From positions 1 through 6,580 of the forward strand of contig CACZSP010000134.1 of assembly GCA_902783905.1 (NCBI GenBank): a DNA stretch of 6,580 nucleotides. The letters run 5' to 3'. Within the stretch, counting starts at the first letter, position 1. The number at the start of each line of letters is the position of its first letter. Positions 1-5,992 of the stretch are shown in pieces. Made by a program: the position numbers and the translations under genes. A model generated the notes under the pieces. That model saw nothing but the letters and a program-made list of their open reading frames with translations. It made no database searches and had not been told where the DNA came from. Source of the DNA: an uncultured Ruminococcus sp. GTDB taxonomy: Bacteria > Bacillota > Clostridia > Oscillospirales > CAG-272.

Positions 1-40
1 ATTTGCTGTAATCACCGCAAAAAAAAGGAAGTAAAATCAG

Positions 41-1276
41 ATGTTTTTTGAGGACCTTGCACGTTTCGACGGAGAAGTCGCGGCCGCATGCGGCCGCGAG
101 CTCAACCGCCAGAAGGGCAATATCGAACTGATTGCCTCGGAAAACGTCGTTTCGGAAGCCGTGCTTCTCGCCGCCGGCGGCGTCCTGACCAACAAATACG
201 CCGAAGGGTATCCGGGACACCGCTACTACGGCGGATGCGAATTTGTCGACGAGGTTGAAAACATAGCGCGCGAGCGCGCATGCCGCCTTTTCGGAGCCGA
301 GCACGCAAACGTTCAGCCACACAGCGGGGCGAACGCGAACCTCGCCGCCTTTATGGCTCTTCTCTCCCCCGGCGACACGGTGCTTTCGATGAAGCTTTCC
401 GCGGGAGGTCATCTGTCCCACGGCACTCCGATGAACATCTCGGGCAAGTTTTTCAACATCGTAAACTACGGAGTAGACGAAAAAAGCGGAAGGATCGACT
501 ACGGTGAGGTCGAGCGTCTCGCCCTTCTCCACCGCCCGAAAATGATCCTTGCCGGCGCCTCGGCTTACCCCAGGATCATTGATTTCGCGAAATTCCGCGA
601 GATCGCCGACAAAGTCGGTGCGAAGCTGATGGTAGACATGGCGCATATCGCCGGACTGGTCGCCGCCGGTCTCCACCCCTCCCCCGTTCCTTACGCGGAT
701 ATCGTCACCACAACCACCCACAAGACGCTGCGCGGACCCCGCGGAGGTCTCATCCTCTGCCGTCAGGAATACGCGAAGCAGGTCGACAAGGCGATCTTCC
801 CCTGCACGCAGGGCGGCCCGTTGATGCATATCATAGCCGCCAAGGCGGTCTCCTTCGGCGAGGCGCTCGATCCGTCCTTCGCCGATTATCAGCGTCAGAT
901 TGTATCGAACGCCGCGACTCTTGCCGAACGTCTTACCTCCCGCGGGATTCGCCTCGTGACGGGCGGGACCGACAACCATCTCATGCTTCTCGATCTGCGC
1001 GGGACTCCGGTCAACGGCAGAGAACTCGAGATAATGCTCGACTCGGTTCATATTACGGCGAACAAGAACTCGATCCCGGGCGATCCGCTCGGACCGACGA
1101 TTACGTCGGGTCTGCGCGTCGGCACCCCCGCCGTTACCAGCCGCGGGATGAAGGAAGAACAGATGCAACAGATCGGCGACTGGATCGCCGACTGCGTCTT
1201 CTCCTTCGAGGAGAAGCGCGTATCGGTCCGCGCAGGGGTCAGCGAGACCTGCCGCCGGTTCCCGATATACGAATAA
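41..1276 (+). CDS. glyA: Serine hydroxymethyltransferase (glycine hydroxymethyltransferase)
   Basis: This cytosolic PLP enzyme interconverts serine plus tetrahydrofolate with glycine plus 5,10-methylene-tetrahydrofolate, the main source of one-carbon units for purines, thymidylate and methionine. The 411-residue protein is full length for bacterial GlyA. Visible signatures are IELIASEN at 28-35, [15 protein letters not shown] at 51-65 with the general acid/base Glu55, QPHSGANAN at 92-100, the PLP-ring contact region [10 protein letters not shown] with Asp199 and His202, the PLP lysine Lys228 in [12 protein letters not shown], and SGLRVGTPA with substrate-carboxylate Arg359. All key residues are present, so it should be active. 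The ATG is chosen because AAGGAAG at 25-31 sits 9 nt upstream. An intrinsic terminator follows 4 nt after the stop codon. The coding sequence holds an unusual 22-bp palindrome at 78-99 and shorter ones at 169-182 and 266-279. Its own promoter is not visible in the 40 bases upstream. Confidence 0.97.
   Translation: MFFEDLARFDGEVAAACGRELNRQKGNIELIASENVVSEAVLLAAGGVLTNKYAEGYPGHRYYGGCEFVDEVENIARERACRLFGAEHANVQPHSGANANLAAFMALLSPGDTVLSMKLSAGGHLSHGTPMNISGKFFNIVNYGVDEKSGRIDYGEVERLALLHRPKMILAGASAYPRIIDFAKFREIADKVGAKLMVDMAHIAGLVAAGLHPSPVPYADIVTTTTHKTLRGPRGGLILCRQEYAKQVDKAIFPCTQGGPLMHIIAAKAVSFGEALDPSFADYQRQIVSNAATLAERLTSRGIRLVTGGTDNHLMLLDLRGTPVNGRELEIMLDSVHITANKNSIPGDPLGPTITSGLRVGTPAVTSRGMKEEQMQQIGDWIADCVFSFEEKRVSVRAGVSETCRRFPIYE
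78..99. repeat. 22-bp perfect palindrome inside the start of glyA
   Basis: Positions 78-88 are the exact reverse complement of 89-99; the 8-mer GCGGCCGC occurs twice (80-87 and 90-97) around a central GCATGC. It begins 37 nt after the A of the glyA start codon and encodes residues around 13-20 (VAAACGRE), a part of the family with little sequence constraint. In mRNA it could form a very stable GC stem with a tiny loop close to the ribosome entry region. That it regulates anything is inference; GC-rich coding sequence yields shorter palindromes by chance. Confidence 0.85.
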
Positions 1277-1280
1277 AATC

Positions 1281-1326
1281 ACTGGCTGCCGGGGAGCCGT
1301 CATGCTTCCCGGCGGCCGGTTCTTTT
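1281..1326 (+). terminator. Intrinsic terminator after glyA
   Basis: Positions 1281-1297 pair with 1304-1320 as a 17-bp stem (three G-U pairs, otherwise Watson-Crick) closed by a 6-nt loop at 1298-1303. The stem is followed by TTCTTTT (1320-1326, partly shared with the stem base). The core arms are GGCTGCCGGGGAGC and GCTTCCCGGCGGCC. This is a textbook rho-independent terminator 4 nt after the glyA stop. It ends exactly where the ribosome binding site of the next gene begins, leaving no room for a separate promoter between the two. Confidence 0.88.
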
Positions 1327-1331
1327 GAAGG
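1327..1331 (+). promoter_or_regulatory. Ribosome binding site deciding the start of the aldo/keto reductase
   Basis: GAAGG lies 5 nt before the ATG at 1337. The in-frame TTG at 1325, the only other candidate, lies inside the terminator T-tract and has no purine-rich motif at the right distance, so the ATG is preferred. The resulting N-terminus MQYR is the usual one for this reductase family. Confidence 0.7.
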
Positions 1332-1336
1332 TCGAT

Positions 1337-2515
1337 ATGCAGTACAGACAGGACAAATACGGAAATTCTCTCTCGGTGCTCGGATACGGGTGCATGCGCT
1401 TCAACCGCACGCCGGGAGGCGTCGATATGAAAAAAACCGAAGAGGAAATCCTGGCGGCGGTCGACGCCGGGATCAACTATTTCGACACCGCCTACATCTA
1501 TCCCGGCAGCGAGGCGGCTCTTGGCGAGATACTCGAAAAGAACGGCTTGCGGGACAGGGTCAATATCGCCACCAAGCTCCCCCATTATATGATCCGCAAG
1601 CCCGAAGACGCCGAAAAGTTCTTCTCGGAGGAACTGAGGCGTCTGCGGACCGACAGGGTAGACTATTATCTGATGCACATGCTCACCGACGACGCCACCT
1701 GGGAGCGGCTTCTTTCGCTCGGCGTCGCCGACTGGATAGAAAAAAAGAAGGCGTCGGGGCAGATCCGGCAGGTCGGCTTTTCCTATCACGGAAACAGCGA
1801 CGTTTTCTGCCGCATCGTCGACGCGTACGACTGGGACTTCTGCATGATCCAGTACAACTACCTGGACGAAAATGCCCAGGCGGGCGTCACCGGCCTGAAA
1901 TACGCGTCGGGGCGCGGTCTGCCGGTTATGATAATGGAGCCGCTGCGCGGAGGAAGACTGGTATCGGGACTGCCGCGGGACGCCCTGAAAATGATGGAAT
2001 CCCACAAAACGAAAAAGACTCCGGCGGAATGGTCCTTCTCCTGGCTCTGGAACCAGCCGGAGGTCACCGTCGTCCTTTCCGGGATGAATTCGCTCGAAAT
2101 GATAAGGGAGAACGCCGAAGCCGCCGACAGATCCCTCCCGGGGTGTCTTGACGGAGAGGACAGGGCGCTTCTCGAACGCGTAAAGGACGCGATAAATTCG
2201 AAGATGCGCGTCGGATGCACCGGATGCCGCTACTGTATGCCCTGCCCGCAGGGGGTCGACATACCCGGCTCCTTCGCGGCCTTCAACCGGGCGTCGTACG
2301 ACGGCTATTACCGGGGGCTGAAGGACTACTTTATGTGTACCGCACTGCGGCGCGAAAAGACCGCCGCCTCGAAGTGCATAGGATGCGGAAAATGCGAAAA
2401 GCACTGCCCGCAGTCGATCGCGATACGCGACGAACTTAAACGCGTGAAAAAAAGCTTCGAAACTCCCCTTTACAGGATAGCCTCGAAGGCGGCTCCGCTG
2501 TTTGTAAAATACTGA
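1337..2515 (+). CDS. Aldo/keto reductase with C-terminal 2x[4Fe-4S] ferredoxin domain
   Basis: A predicted cytosolic oxidoreductase of the ferredoxin-bearing aldo/keto reductase group (COG1453-like), common in strict anaerobes; the physiological substrate is unknown. With the ATG start it has 392 residues. The AKR barrel spans about 1-285. It has LGYGCMRF at 15-22, FDTAYIYPGSE at 49-59 giving tetrad residues Asp50 and Tyr55, Lys80 in IATK and His114 in YLMHM, so the classical catalytic tetrad is complete. The C-terminal domain has Cys294, 297, 300 and 303 (CTGCRYCMPCP), then Cys347, 350, 353 and 357 (CIGCGKCEKHCP), each group enough for one [4Fe-4S] cluster. Such an arrangement suggests electron exchange with ferredoxin as well as, or instead of, NAD(P)H; this is inference. 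It stands alone between the glyA terminator and the convergent terminator, so its transcription may depend on readthrough from glyA or a promoter inside glyA. Confidence 0.93.
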   Translation: MQYRQDKYGNSLSVLGYGCMRFNRTPGGVDMKKTEEEILAAVDAGINYFDTAYIYPGSEAALGEILEKNGLRDRVNIATKLPHYMIRKPEDAEKFFSEELRRLRTDRVDYYLMHMLTDDATWERLLSLGVADWIEKKKASGQIRQVGFSYHGNSDVFCRIVDAYDWDFCMIQYNYLDENAQAGVTGLKYASGRGLPVMIMEPLRGGRLVSGLPRDALKMMESHKTKKTPAEWSFSWLWNQPEVTVVLSGMNSLEMIRENAEAADRSLPGCLDGEDRALLERVKDAINSKMRVGCTGCRYCMPCPQGVDIPGSFAAFNRASYDGYYRGLKDYFMCTALRREKTAASKCIGCGKCEKHCPQSIAIRDELKRVKKSFETPLYRIASKAAPLFVKY

Positions 2516-2523
2516 CTCATAAA

Positions 2524-2535
2524 AAGTTGTAACTT
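2524..2535. repeat. Short inverted repeat in the convergent intergenic region
   Basis: AAGTT and AACTT are separated by GT, forming a 12-nt interrupted palindrome 9 nt after the stop codon of the reductase gene. The arms are only 5 bp and AT-rich, so it is unlikely to be a functional hairpin; it is recorded as part of the contents of the gap. Confidence 0.4.
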
Positions 2536-2540
2536 GCCAC

Positions 2541-2556
2541 TGCCCGCTTGCCCGCT
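2541..2556. repeat. Two tandem copies of TGCCCGCT
   Basis: The 8-mer TGCCCGCT is repeated perfectly head to tail at 2541-2548 and 2549-2556, between the reductase stop codon and the shared terminator. It is probably a small replication-slippage duplication. Nothing shows that it is a binding site. Confidence 0.6.
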
Positions 2557-2563
2557 GACAACC

Positions 2564-2618
2564 AAAAAAACGGGACGCCTCCGCAGAAAAAGCGGATCGG
2601 CGTCCCGTTTATTATTTT
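2564..2618. terminator. Bidirectional intrinsic terminator between convergent genes
   Basis: Positions 2568-2579 (AAACGGGACGCC) pair perfectly with 2599-2610 (GGCGTCCCGTTT). An inner stem TCCGC/GCGGA (2580-2584 with 2592-2596) is separated by a 2-nt bulge at 2597-2598 and closed by an A-rich loop at 2585-2591. On the + strand the hairpin is followed by ATTATTTT. On the - strand it is followed by seven T, from the A-run at 2564-2570. It can therefore end transcripts of both the aldo/keto reductase and the leftward operon, whose last stop codon is at 2617-2619. Confidence 0.92.
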
Positions 2619-4089
2619 ACTCTATTATCAGCCGCTCGCCGGCTCTGCGGTCGAGGTGTTGGTGCTCGGAGAAATACTCCTCTATGACCTGACGGCAGGA
2701 GGTGCACAGCGTGCGCCTTTTGCCGTTTTTGAGCACTTCCGACTGAGAAATATTGAAGGAATCCTTCATATTGTTATAGTGAAAGTTCTGCAGCCCGAGG
2801 GTGAACATCCTGTCGTCGTCGACCGGCTGACCGCGGAAGGTGAATTCACGGTACTCGTGATCGGCTCGGGAATAAACGACGCGGAGCCCCTCCGACAGCT
2901 GGTAAAACTCGGAATGGACTCCCTGCCAGACCTCGTCGCGCATCATATACTTCAGCATATCCTTCAGCTGGCGTCCGGTAACGTTGACCATATAAACGGG
3001 ATCGTCGTACGGGAAGCATTCGGTCAGCGTTCCGAGCATTACGATCGGTCCCATCTCCTCGCATCTGACGCTTCCCGATCCCAGGAGCATGACGTCCACA
3101 CCCAGAGAGTCGCGCAGGGCATCGGCGAAAAGATCGCCGAGCTCGGTCTCCTGCTCGCGGCAGGGATGCGTGAGCTTTCGGTTGAGGCGCGTGACGACGC
3201 GCCCGTATTTTGCGTCTGTCTTCGTTTTGTAGCTTTCTATAAGCCCTTCTATCTCGTCGTCCACCGGGCAGTGTTCCTTGTCGATGGGCACGCTCTTCCA
3301 TTTGTATCCGGCGACGCTGTTCTTTTCGGTGTCGACGACTATATCGAATCTTCCGATCTGGTCGGTTCCGGTGCCAGCCTGAACGATCAGTATGTCGTTG
3401 ACCTTTGCCGGCTTGTCGATGAAGGTATGCGAATGACCGCCGATTATGATATCCACGCCCCAGGACGGGTCGAGGGCTGCGGCAAGCTTTTTGTCCTCCT
3501 CGAAGCCGATATGCGTCAGCAGGACGGTCAGATCGATGTCAAGGGCGTTGTAGGCGTTGCATATTCGTCCGACCTCGTCGGCCGCCTCGTTGACGTTGAC
3601 GAAGGTGCCGACGAGCCCGTCGTTTTTCGTCTGAGCAAGCACCTGCTCGGTAAGTATGCCGATGAAAAGGATCTTCATTCCGTCGATCTCTTTGATGAGG
3701 TAGGGACGGAAAAGACGGGCGTTGTTGGTTTTTATGTGGAAATTCGCGTTGATTATCGGGAATTTCGCGCATTTTTCAAGGAAAAGCAGGTGCGCGATGC
3801 CGTAATCGACCTCGTGGTTGCCCAGCGTGACCACGTCGGGAGAAAGCATGTTCATTATCTCAATGGTCGAAAGGCCTTTGAACTCCGAGTCGATGACCGA
3901 TCCGCGGAACATGTCTCCGGCTATGCAGTAAAGAGCGTTTTTTTCCTCCTCCTTCACCTTGTTGATATACCCCGACAGCATCGAAACGCCGCCGATGAGT
4001 TTTTCGTCCACCGTTTCGGCGAGAAAATCTCCGTGCATATCGTTGGAGTGAAGCAGTACGAGCTTTTTGTATCTTTCGTTTTCTTCCAT
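2617..4089 (-). CDS. Cytosolic 5'-nucleotidase / UshA-YunD-family metallophosphatase
   Basis: A two-metal phosphoesterase of the 5'-nucleotidase / 2',3'-cyclic phosphodiesterase family, expected to release phosphate from nucleotides. The N-terminal metallophosphatase domain (about 8-260) carries HSNDMHGD (Asp17, His19), AGDMFRGS (Asp59), GNHEVD (Asn91, His92, Asp95), THIG (His193) and GGHSHT (His219, His221), matching all metal ligands and the catalytic His-Asp dyad of UshA. The C-terminal 5'-nucleotidase domain (about 295-475) begins near ETELGDLFADALR and VMLLGSGSVR; GLQNF near 432-436 may be part of the base-binding site. At 490 residues, it is close to B. subtilis YunD in size. There is no signal peptide (MEENERYKK start), unlike periplasmic UshA, so it likely acts in the cytoplasm. 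GGAGGG lies 7 nt before the ATG and within the last codons of the nucleoside hydrolase gene, 3 nt apart, so the two are translationally coupled. The exact substrate is unproven. Confidence 0.92.
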   Translation of the reverse strand: MEENERYKKLVLLHSNDMHGDFLAETVDEKLIGGVSMLSGYINKVKEEEKNALYCIAGDMFRGSVIDSEFKGLSTIEIMNMLSPDVVTLGNHEVDYGIAHLLFLEKCAKFPIINANFHIKTNNARLFRPYLIKEIDGMKILFIGILTEQVLAQTKNDGLVGTFVNVNEAADEVGRICNAYNALDIDLTVLLTHIGFEEDKKLAAALDPSWGVDIIIGGHSHTFIDKPAKVNDILIVQAGTGTDQIGRFDIVVDTEKNSVAGYKWKSVPIDKEHCPVDDEIEGLIESYKTKTDAKYGRVVTRLNRKLTHPCREQETELGDLFADALRDSLGVDVMLLGSGSVRCEEMGPIVMLGTLTECFPYDDPVYMVNVTGRQLKDMLKYMMRDEVWQGVHSEFYQLSEGLRVVYSRADHEYREFTFRGQPVDDDRMFTLGLQNFHYNNMKDSFNISQSEVLKNGKRRTLCTSCRQVIEEYFSEHQHLDRRAGERLIIE

Positions 4090-4092
4090 TTT

Positions 4093-5046
4093 TCAGCCCT
4101 CCGCGAGTATTTCGTTAAGACGCGAAACAAAAATATCCTTGCGTGCGCGGGTGACAACCGACACGTTGGCGTCGCCGGCCTTCGGCATCGAGTCGTAGGT
4201 GAATCCCTCTTTGTAGAAGATAACGAGTCCGTGCGTCTCGCCGGGCGCGGTAATGCAGCTGGCGGCGCATTTTGCGGTGCCGAGAACGAAATCGTCCCAG
4301 ACGAGGCAGGCCATCGCCACGGCGTCGGGCAGATCGACCGCGTCGATTCCGTTGCCCTTCTTGAACTGAAGCAGCTTTCCCGTGGCTTTCGCGATGAAAG
4401 GCTGAAGTCCTTTTCCCGTGAGCATTCTTCCCCACTCTTCCTCGCCGACCCAGGTGGGTTCGTCGTCCATATCCAGTCCGACTACGGTCACCGGAACTCC
4501 GAGCGAGAGCATTTCCGCGTACGCCTCGGCGTCCTTGTATACGTTGAACTCGGCTATAGGCGTGGCGTTCCCCGGTCCGAAGCCGGCGGTCCCCATCGAC
4601 CAGATCCGTTTTACCTTTTTCATCGTTTCGCGGTCGCGGCGGATCGCGAGAGCGACGTTGGTCGCGGGTCCGAGCGCGACTATCTCGATCTGTCCAGGAT
4701 TTTCCGCGACAATCCTCAGCATGAAATCGATCGCGCCTTCTTCCTCGGCGTGACCGCGGGGATTCACTATCCCGGCGTCTCCCATTCCGTCGTTTCCGTA
4801 GACGCTGAAGGTCTCCCTTTCCTCTCCCGAAACGGGAGCCGTCGCGCCGGCGTAGACTTTTACGTCCGATCCGGCAGCCTCGAGGGCGGCAAGAGCGTTT
4901 TTGACCGCCTGATCAAGGCAGACGTTGCCTGCCGCGACGGTGACTCCGAGAAGTTCGACAGAGGGACTGCGCACGGCGAGGATAAGCGCCGCGGCGTCGT
5001 CTCCGCCGGTATCGGTGTCTACTATGATCCTGTGTAATTCAGCCAT
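4093..5046 (-). CDS. Nucleoside hydrolase (IunH/RihA-type superfamily)
   Basis: Predicted to hydrolyse the N-glycosidic bond of ribonucleosides to free base plus ribose, using a bound calcium ion. The 317 residues are normal for the family. The signature DTDTGGDDAAAL at 10-21 supplies Asp12, Asp16 and Asp17 as calcium/ribose ligands; Asn41 in AAGN, NDGMGD at 85-90, LGPATNVALA at 125-134, and Asn168 in EFNVY also match. The C-terminal calcium aspartate is Asp241 in DLPDAVAMA. At the place of the catalytic histidine of classical IU-hydrolases (HDP) the sequence has Pro240, so base specificity or the leaving-group mechanism may differ; I recall related sequences with PD here but cannot check. 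AAAAGGAG lies 7 nt upstream of the ATG, within the final codons of the YgjV-like gene, 4 nt away. It precedes the nucleotidase by 3 nt, suggesting consecutive steps of nucleotide breakdown. Whether purines or pyrimidines are preferred cannot be told. Confidence 0.92.
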   Translation of the reverse strand: MAELHRIIVDTDTGGDDAAALILAVRSPSVELLGVTVAAGNVCLDQAVKNALAALEAAGSDVKVYAGATAPVSGEERETFSVYGNDGMGDAGIVNPRGHAEEEGAIDFMLRIVAENPGQIEIVALGPATNVALAIRRDRETMKKVKRIWSMGTAGFGPGNATPIAEFNVYKDAEAYAEMLSLGVPVTVVGLDMDDEPTWVGEEEWGRMLTGKGLQPFIAKATGKLLQFKKGNGIDAVDLPDAVAMACLVWDDFVLGTAKCAASCITAPGETHGLVIFYKEGFTYDSMPKAGDANVSVVTRARKDIFVSRLNEILAEG

Positions 5047-5050
5047 TTCT

Positions 5051-5629
5051 TTACTCCTTTTCGGGTGAAGTTTTATTTTTCCGGAATCTTATCAGCCCGA
5101 TAGCCGACGAGATGACGGCGACCGCCTCGCTGATACATCCGCTGTAGGAACCGACGAACAGATTGTAGATTATCACCTCTGTCGAGGTAAAAAGGATGCT
5201 TATTCGAAGGATGCGGTTGTTTCGAAGGGACAGTATGACGGTATTGACCATAAGAGCTGAGATCACAAGAAGAGAGATCGGTCCGTCCCAGGACAGAAGA
5301 CCCAGCACTCCCATGATCCCGGCAAGCAGCCAGGGCCAGAACCGGTACGAGAATATCTTCTTTTCCCGGTAGAAATAGATCAGATTGCGCACGACGCAGA
5401 CTACGTTGAGTGCCACTCCCGGCATCGCCCCAAGGCAGAGATACGTCAGCATGTTGGCGCAGGTCGAGCCTGTCTGAATGAGTATCAGTTTTTTCGGGGA
5501 TTCCGTCTGAAACGATATAAATGTCAGAATAAAGGAAACGACCCCGAATATCTGAGCGGCGACCCATAACGGGTCGCCGAAGCGGAACCAGTCCGCGGCC
5601 GAAAGCGTACTTCCGAAGGCGGCGGACAT
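5051..5629 (-). CDS. YgjV-like integral membrane protein of unknown function
   Basis: A small polytopic membrane protein resembling the Imp-YgjV family (E. coli YgjV); no biochemical role is established. Starting at the ATG it has 192 residues. There are about six to seven hydrophobic segments: roughly 21-40, 47-67, 70-87, 98-114, 116-135, 141-159 and 162-181. A positively charged loop (YREKKIFSYR) and a charged C-terminus (RFRKNKTSPEKE) probably face the cytoplasm. Family-like features are the N-terminal GVVSFILTFISFQT helix, the motif around ALNVVCVVRNLIYF and the final helix. The ATG at 5629 overlaps the stop of the DUF1667 gene (TGATG). A GTG immediately upstream (5632) could also serve, but GGGA at 5637-5640 is better spaced for the ATG. 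It sits between a redox module and nucleoside-cleaving enzymes, so a transport role for a nucleoside or related compound is conceivable; that is speculation. Confidence 0.8.
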   Translation of the reverse strand: MSAAFGSTLSAADWFRFGDPLWVAAQIFGVVSFILTFISFQTESPKKLILIQTGSTCANMLTYLCLGAMPGVALNVVCVVRNLIYFYREKKIFSYRFWPWLLAGIMGVLGLLSWDGPISLLVISALMVNTVILSLRNNRILRISILFTSTEVIIYNLFVGSYSGCISEAVAVISSAIGLIRFRKNKTSPEKE

Positions 5630-5640
5630 CACATATCCCG
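5627..5640 (-). promoter_or_regulatory. Overlapping stop/start (TGATG) with weak ribosome binding site
   Basis: On the - strand the DUF1667 stop TGA (5631-5629) shares its last A with the ATG of the YgjV-like gene (5629-5627). Only a short GGGA (5640-5637) precedes it. The start is therefore likely reached by ribosomes terminating on the upstream gene, making YgjV translation dependent on DUF1667 translation. Confidence 0.65.
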
Positions 5641-5973
5641 GGTTACTATAAAGTTTGCTCCCGTCCCGAGAACGTCGGCAATGACAACGTCACCGACGTG
5701 CACCGGCGAGTGAAGCTCGACTTTTTTCAGCAGCTCCATCGCCTCGAATATCTTCGCCTTGGGGATGGGCGCGTCGGTTCGCACCGAGCAGCAGGGGTAG
5801 ATCCCGCCGGTTATCCTCACCGAAGAGGTAATTACGCGGCGCGGATCGGTCAGTTCCTTTTTGCCGTACTCCCCGCCTCTCGGGCAGCCGTTCCCGGTAA
5901 CCGCGAATCCGTTTTCCTCGTCGACCTTAAGGTGACAGCCCTTCGGACATACTATGCATATAAGTTCTTTCAT
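5629..5973 (-). CDS. DUF1667 protein with four-cysteine (putative iron-sulfur) motif
   Basis: A 114-residue protein recognised as a DUF1667 member, a family of unknown function found beside FAD/NAD(P) oxidoreductases and glycerol-3-phosphate dehydrogenases in anaerobes. Near the N-terminus are Cys6, Cys9, Cys13 (CIVCPKGC) and Cys30 (GNGCPRG), a C-x2-C-x3-C-x16-C pattern. It recalls the [4Fe-4S] site at the N-terminus of molybdopterin oxidoreductases, although no molybdopterin domain follows. Cys61 and Cys62 (YPCCSVRT) form an additional vicinal pair. The C-terminal half (PKAKIFEAMELLKK ... GDVVIADVLGTGANFIVTRDM) looks like a small folded domain. No signal peptide or membrane segment is seen. 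AAGGAGA (5981-5987) lies 7 nt before the ATG. It follows the oxidoreductase gene by 19 nt, so an electron-transfer or cofactor-holding subunit for that enzyme is the natural guess. Confidence 0.85.
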   Translation of the reverse strand: MKELICIVCPKGCHLKVDEENGFAVTGNGCPRGGEYGKKELTDPRRVITSSVRITGGIYPCCSVRTDAPIPKAKIFEAMELLKKVELHSPVHVGDVVIADVLGTGANFIVTRDM

Positions 5974-5992
5974 CGGTCAGTCTCCTTCCCCG

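Noticed and set aside
2..21. TTTGC / GCAAA inverted repeat upstream of glyA, followed by an A-run
   Set aside because: The arms are only 5 bp around a 10-nt loop, and the window edge cuts the context; it is not enough to call a terminator, riboswitch or operator.
102..507. Small open frames on both strands overlapping the start of glyA
   Set aside because: They are arginine- and proline-rich shadow translations of GC-rich coding sequence, without ribosome binding sites or recognisable domains.
1325..1336. TTG start for the aldo/keto reductase, adding four residues
   Set aside because: The TTG lies inside the terminator T-tract and lacks a ribosome binding site, while the ATG at 1337 has GAAGG 5 nt upstream and gives the family's usual N-terminus.
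3186..3203. GGCGCGT / ACGCGCC hairpin inside the nucleotidase gene
   Set aside because: It has 7-bp arms within GC-rich coding sequence with no T-tract or gene boundary nearby; it is expected by chance at this composition.
2548..5037. Very long + strand open frame (about 830 codons, TTG start) opposite two genes
   Set aside because: It is exactly codon-aligned antisense to two clear enzyme genes with full catalytic motifs, and its translation shows no recognisable domain. Its openness is explained by the absence of TTA, CTA and TCA codons in the real genes. It also starts within the intergenic repeat and runs straight through the bidirectional terminator.
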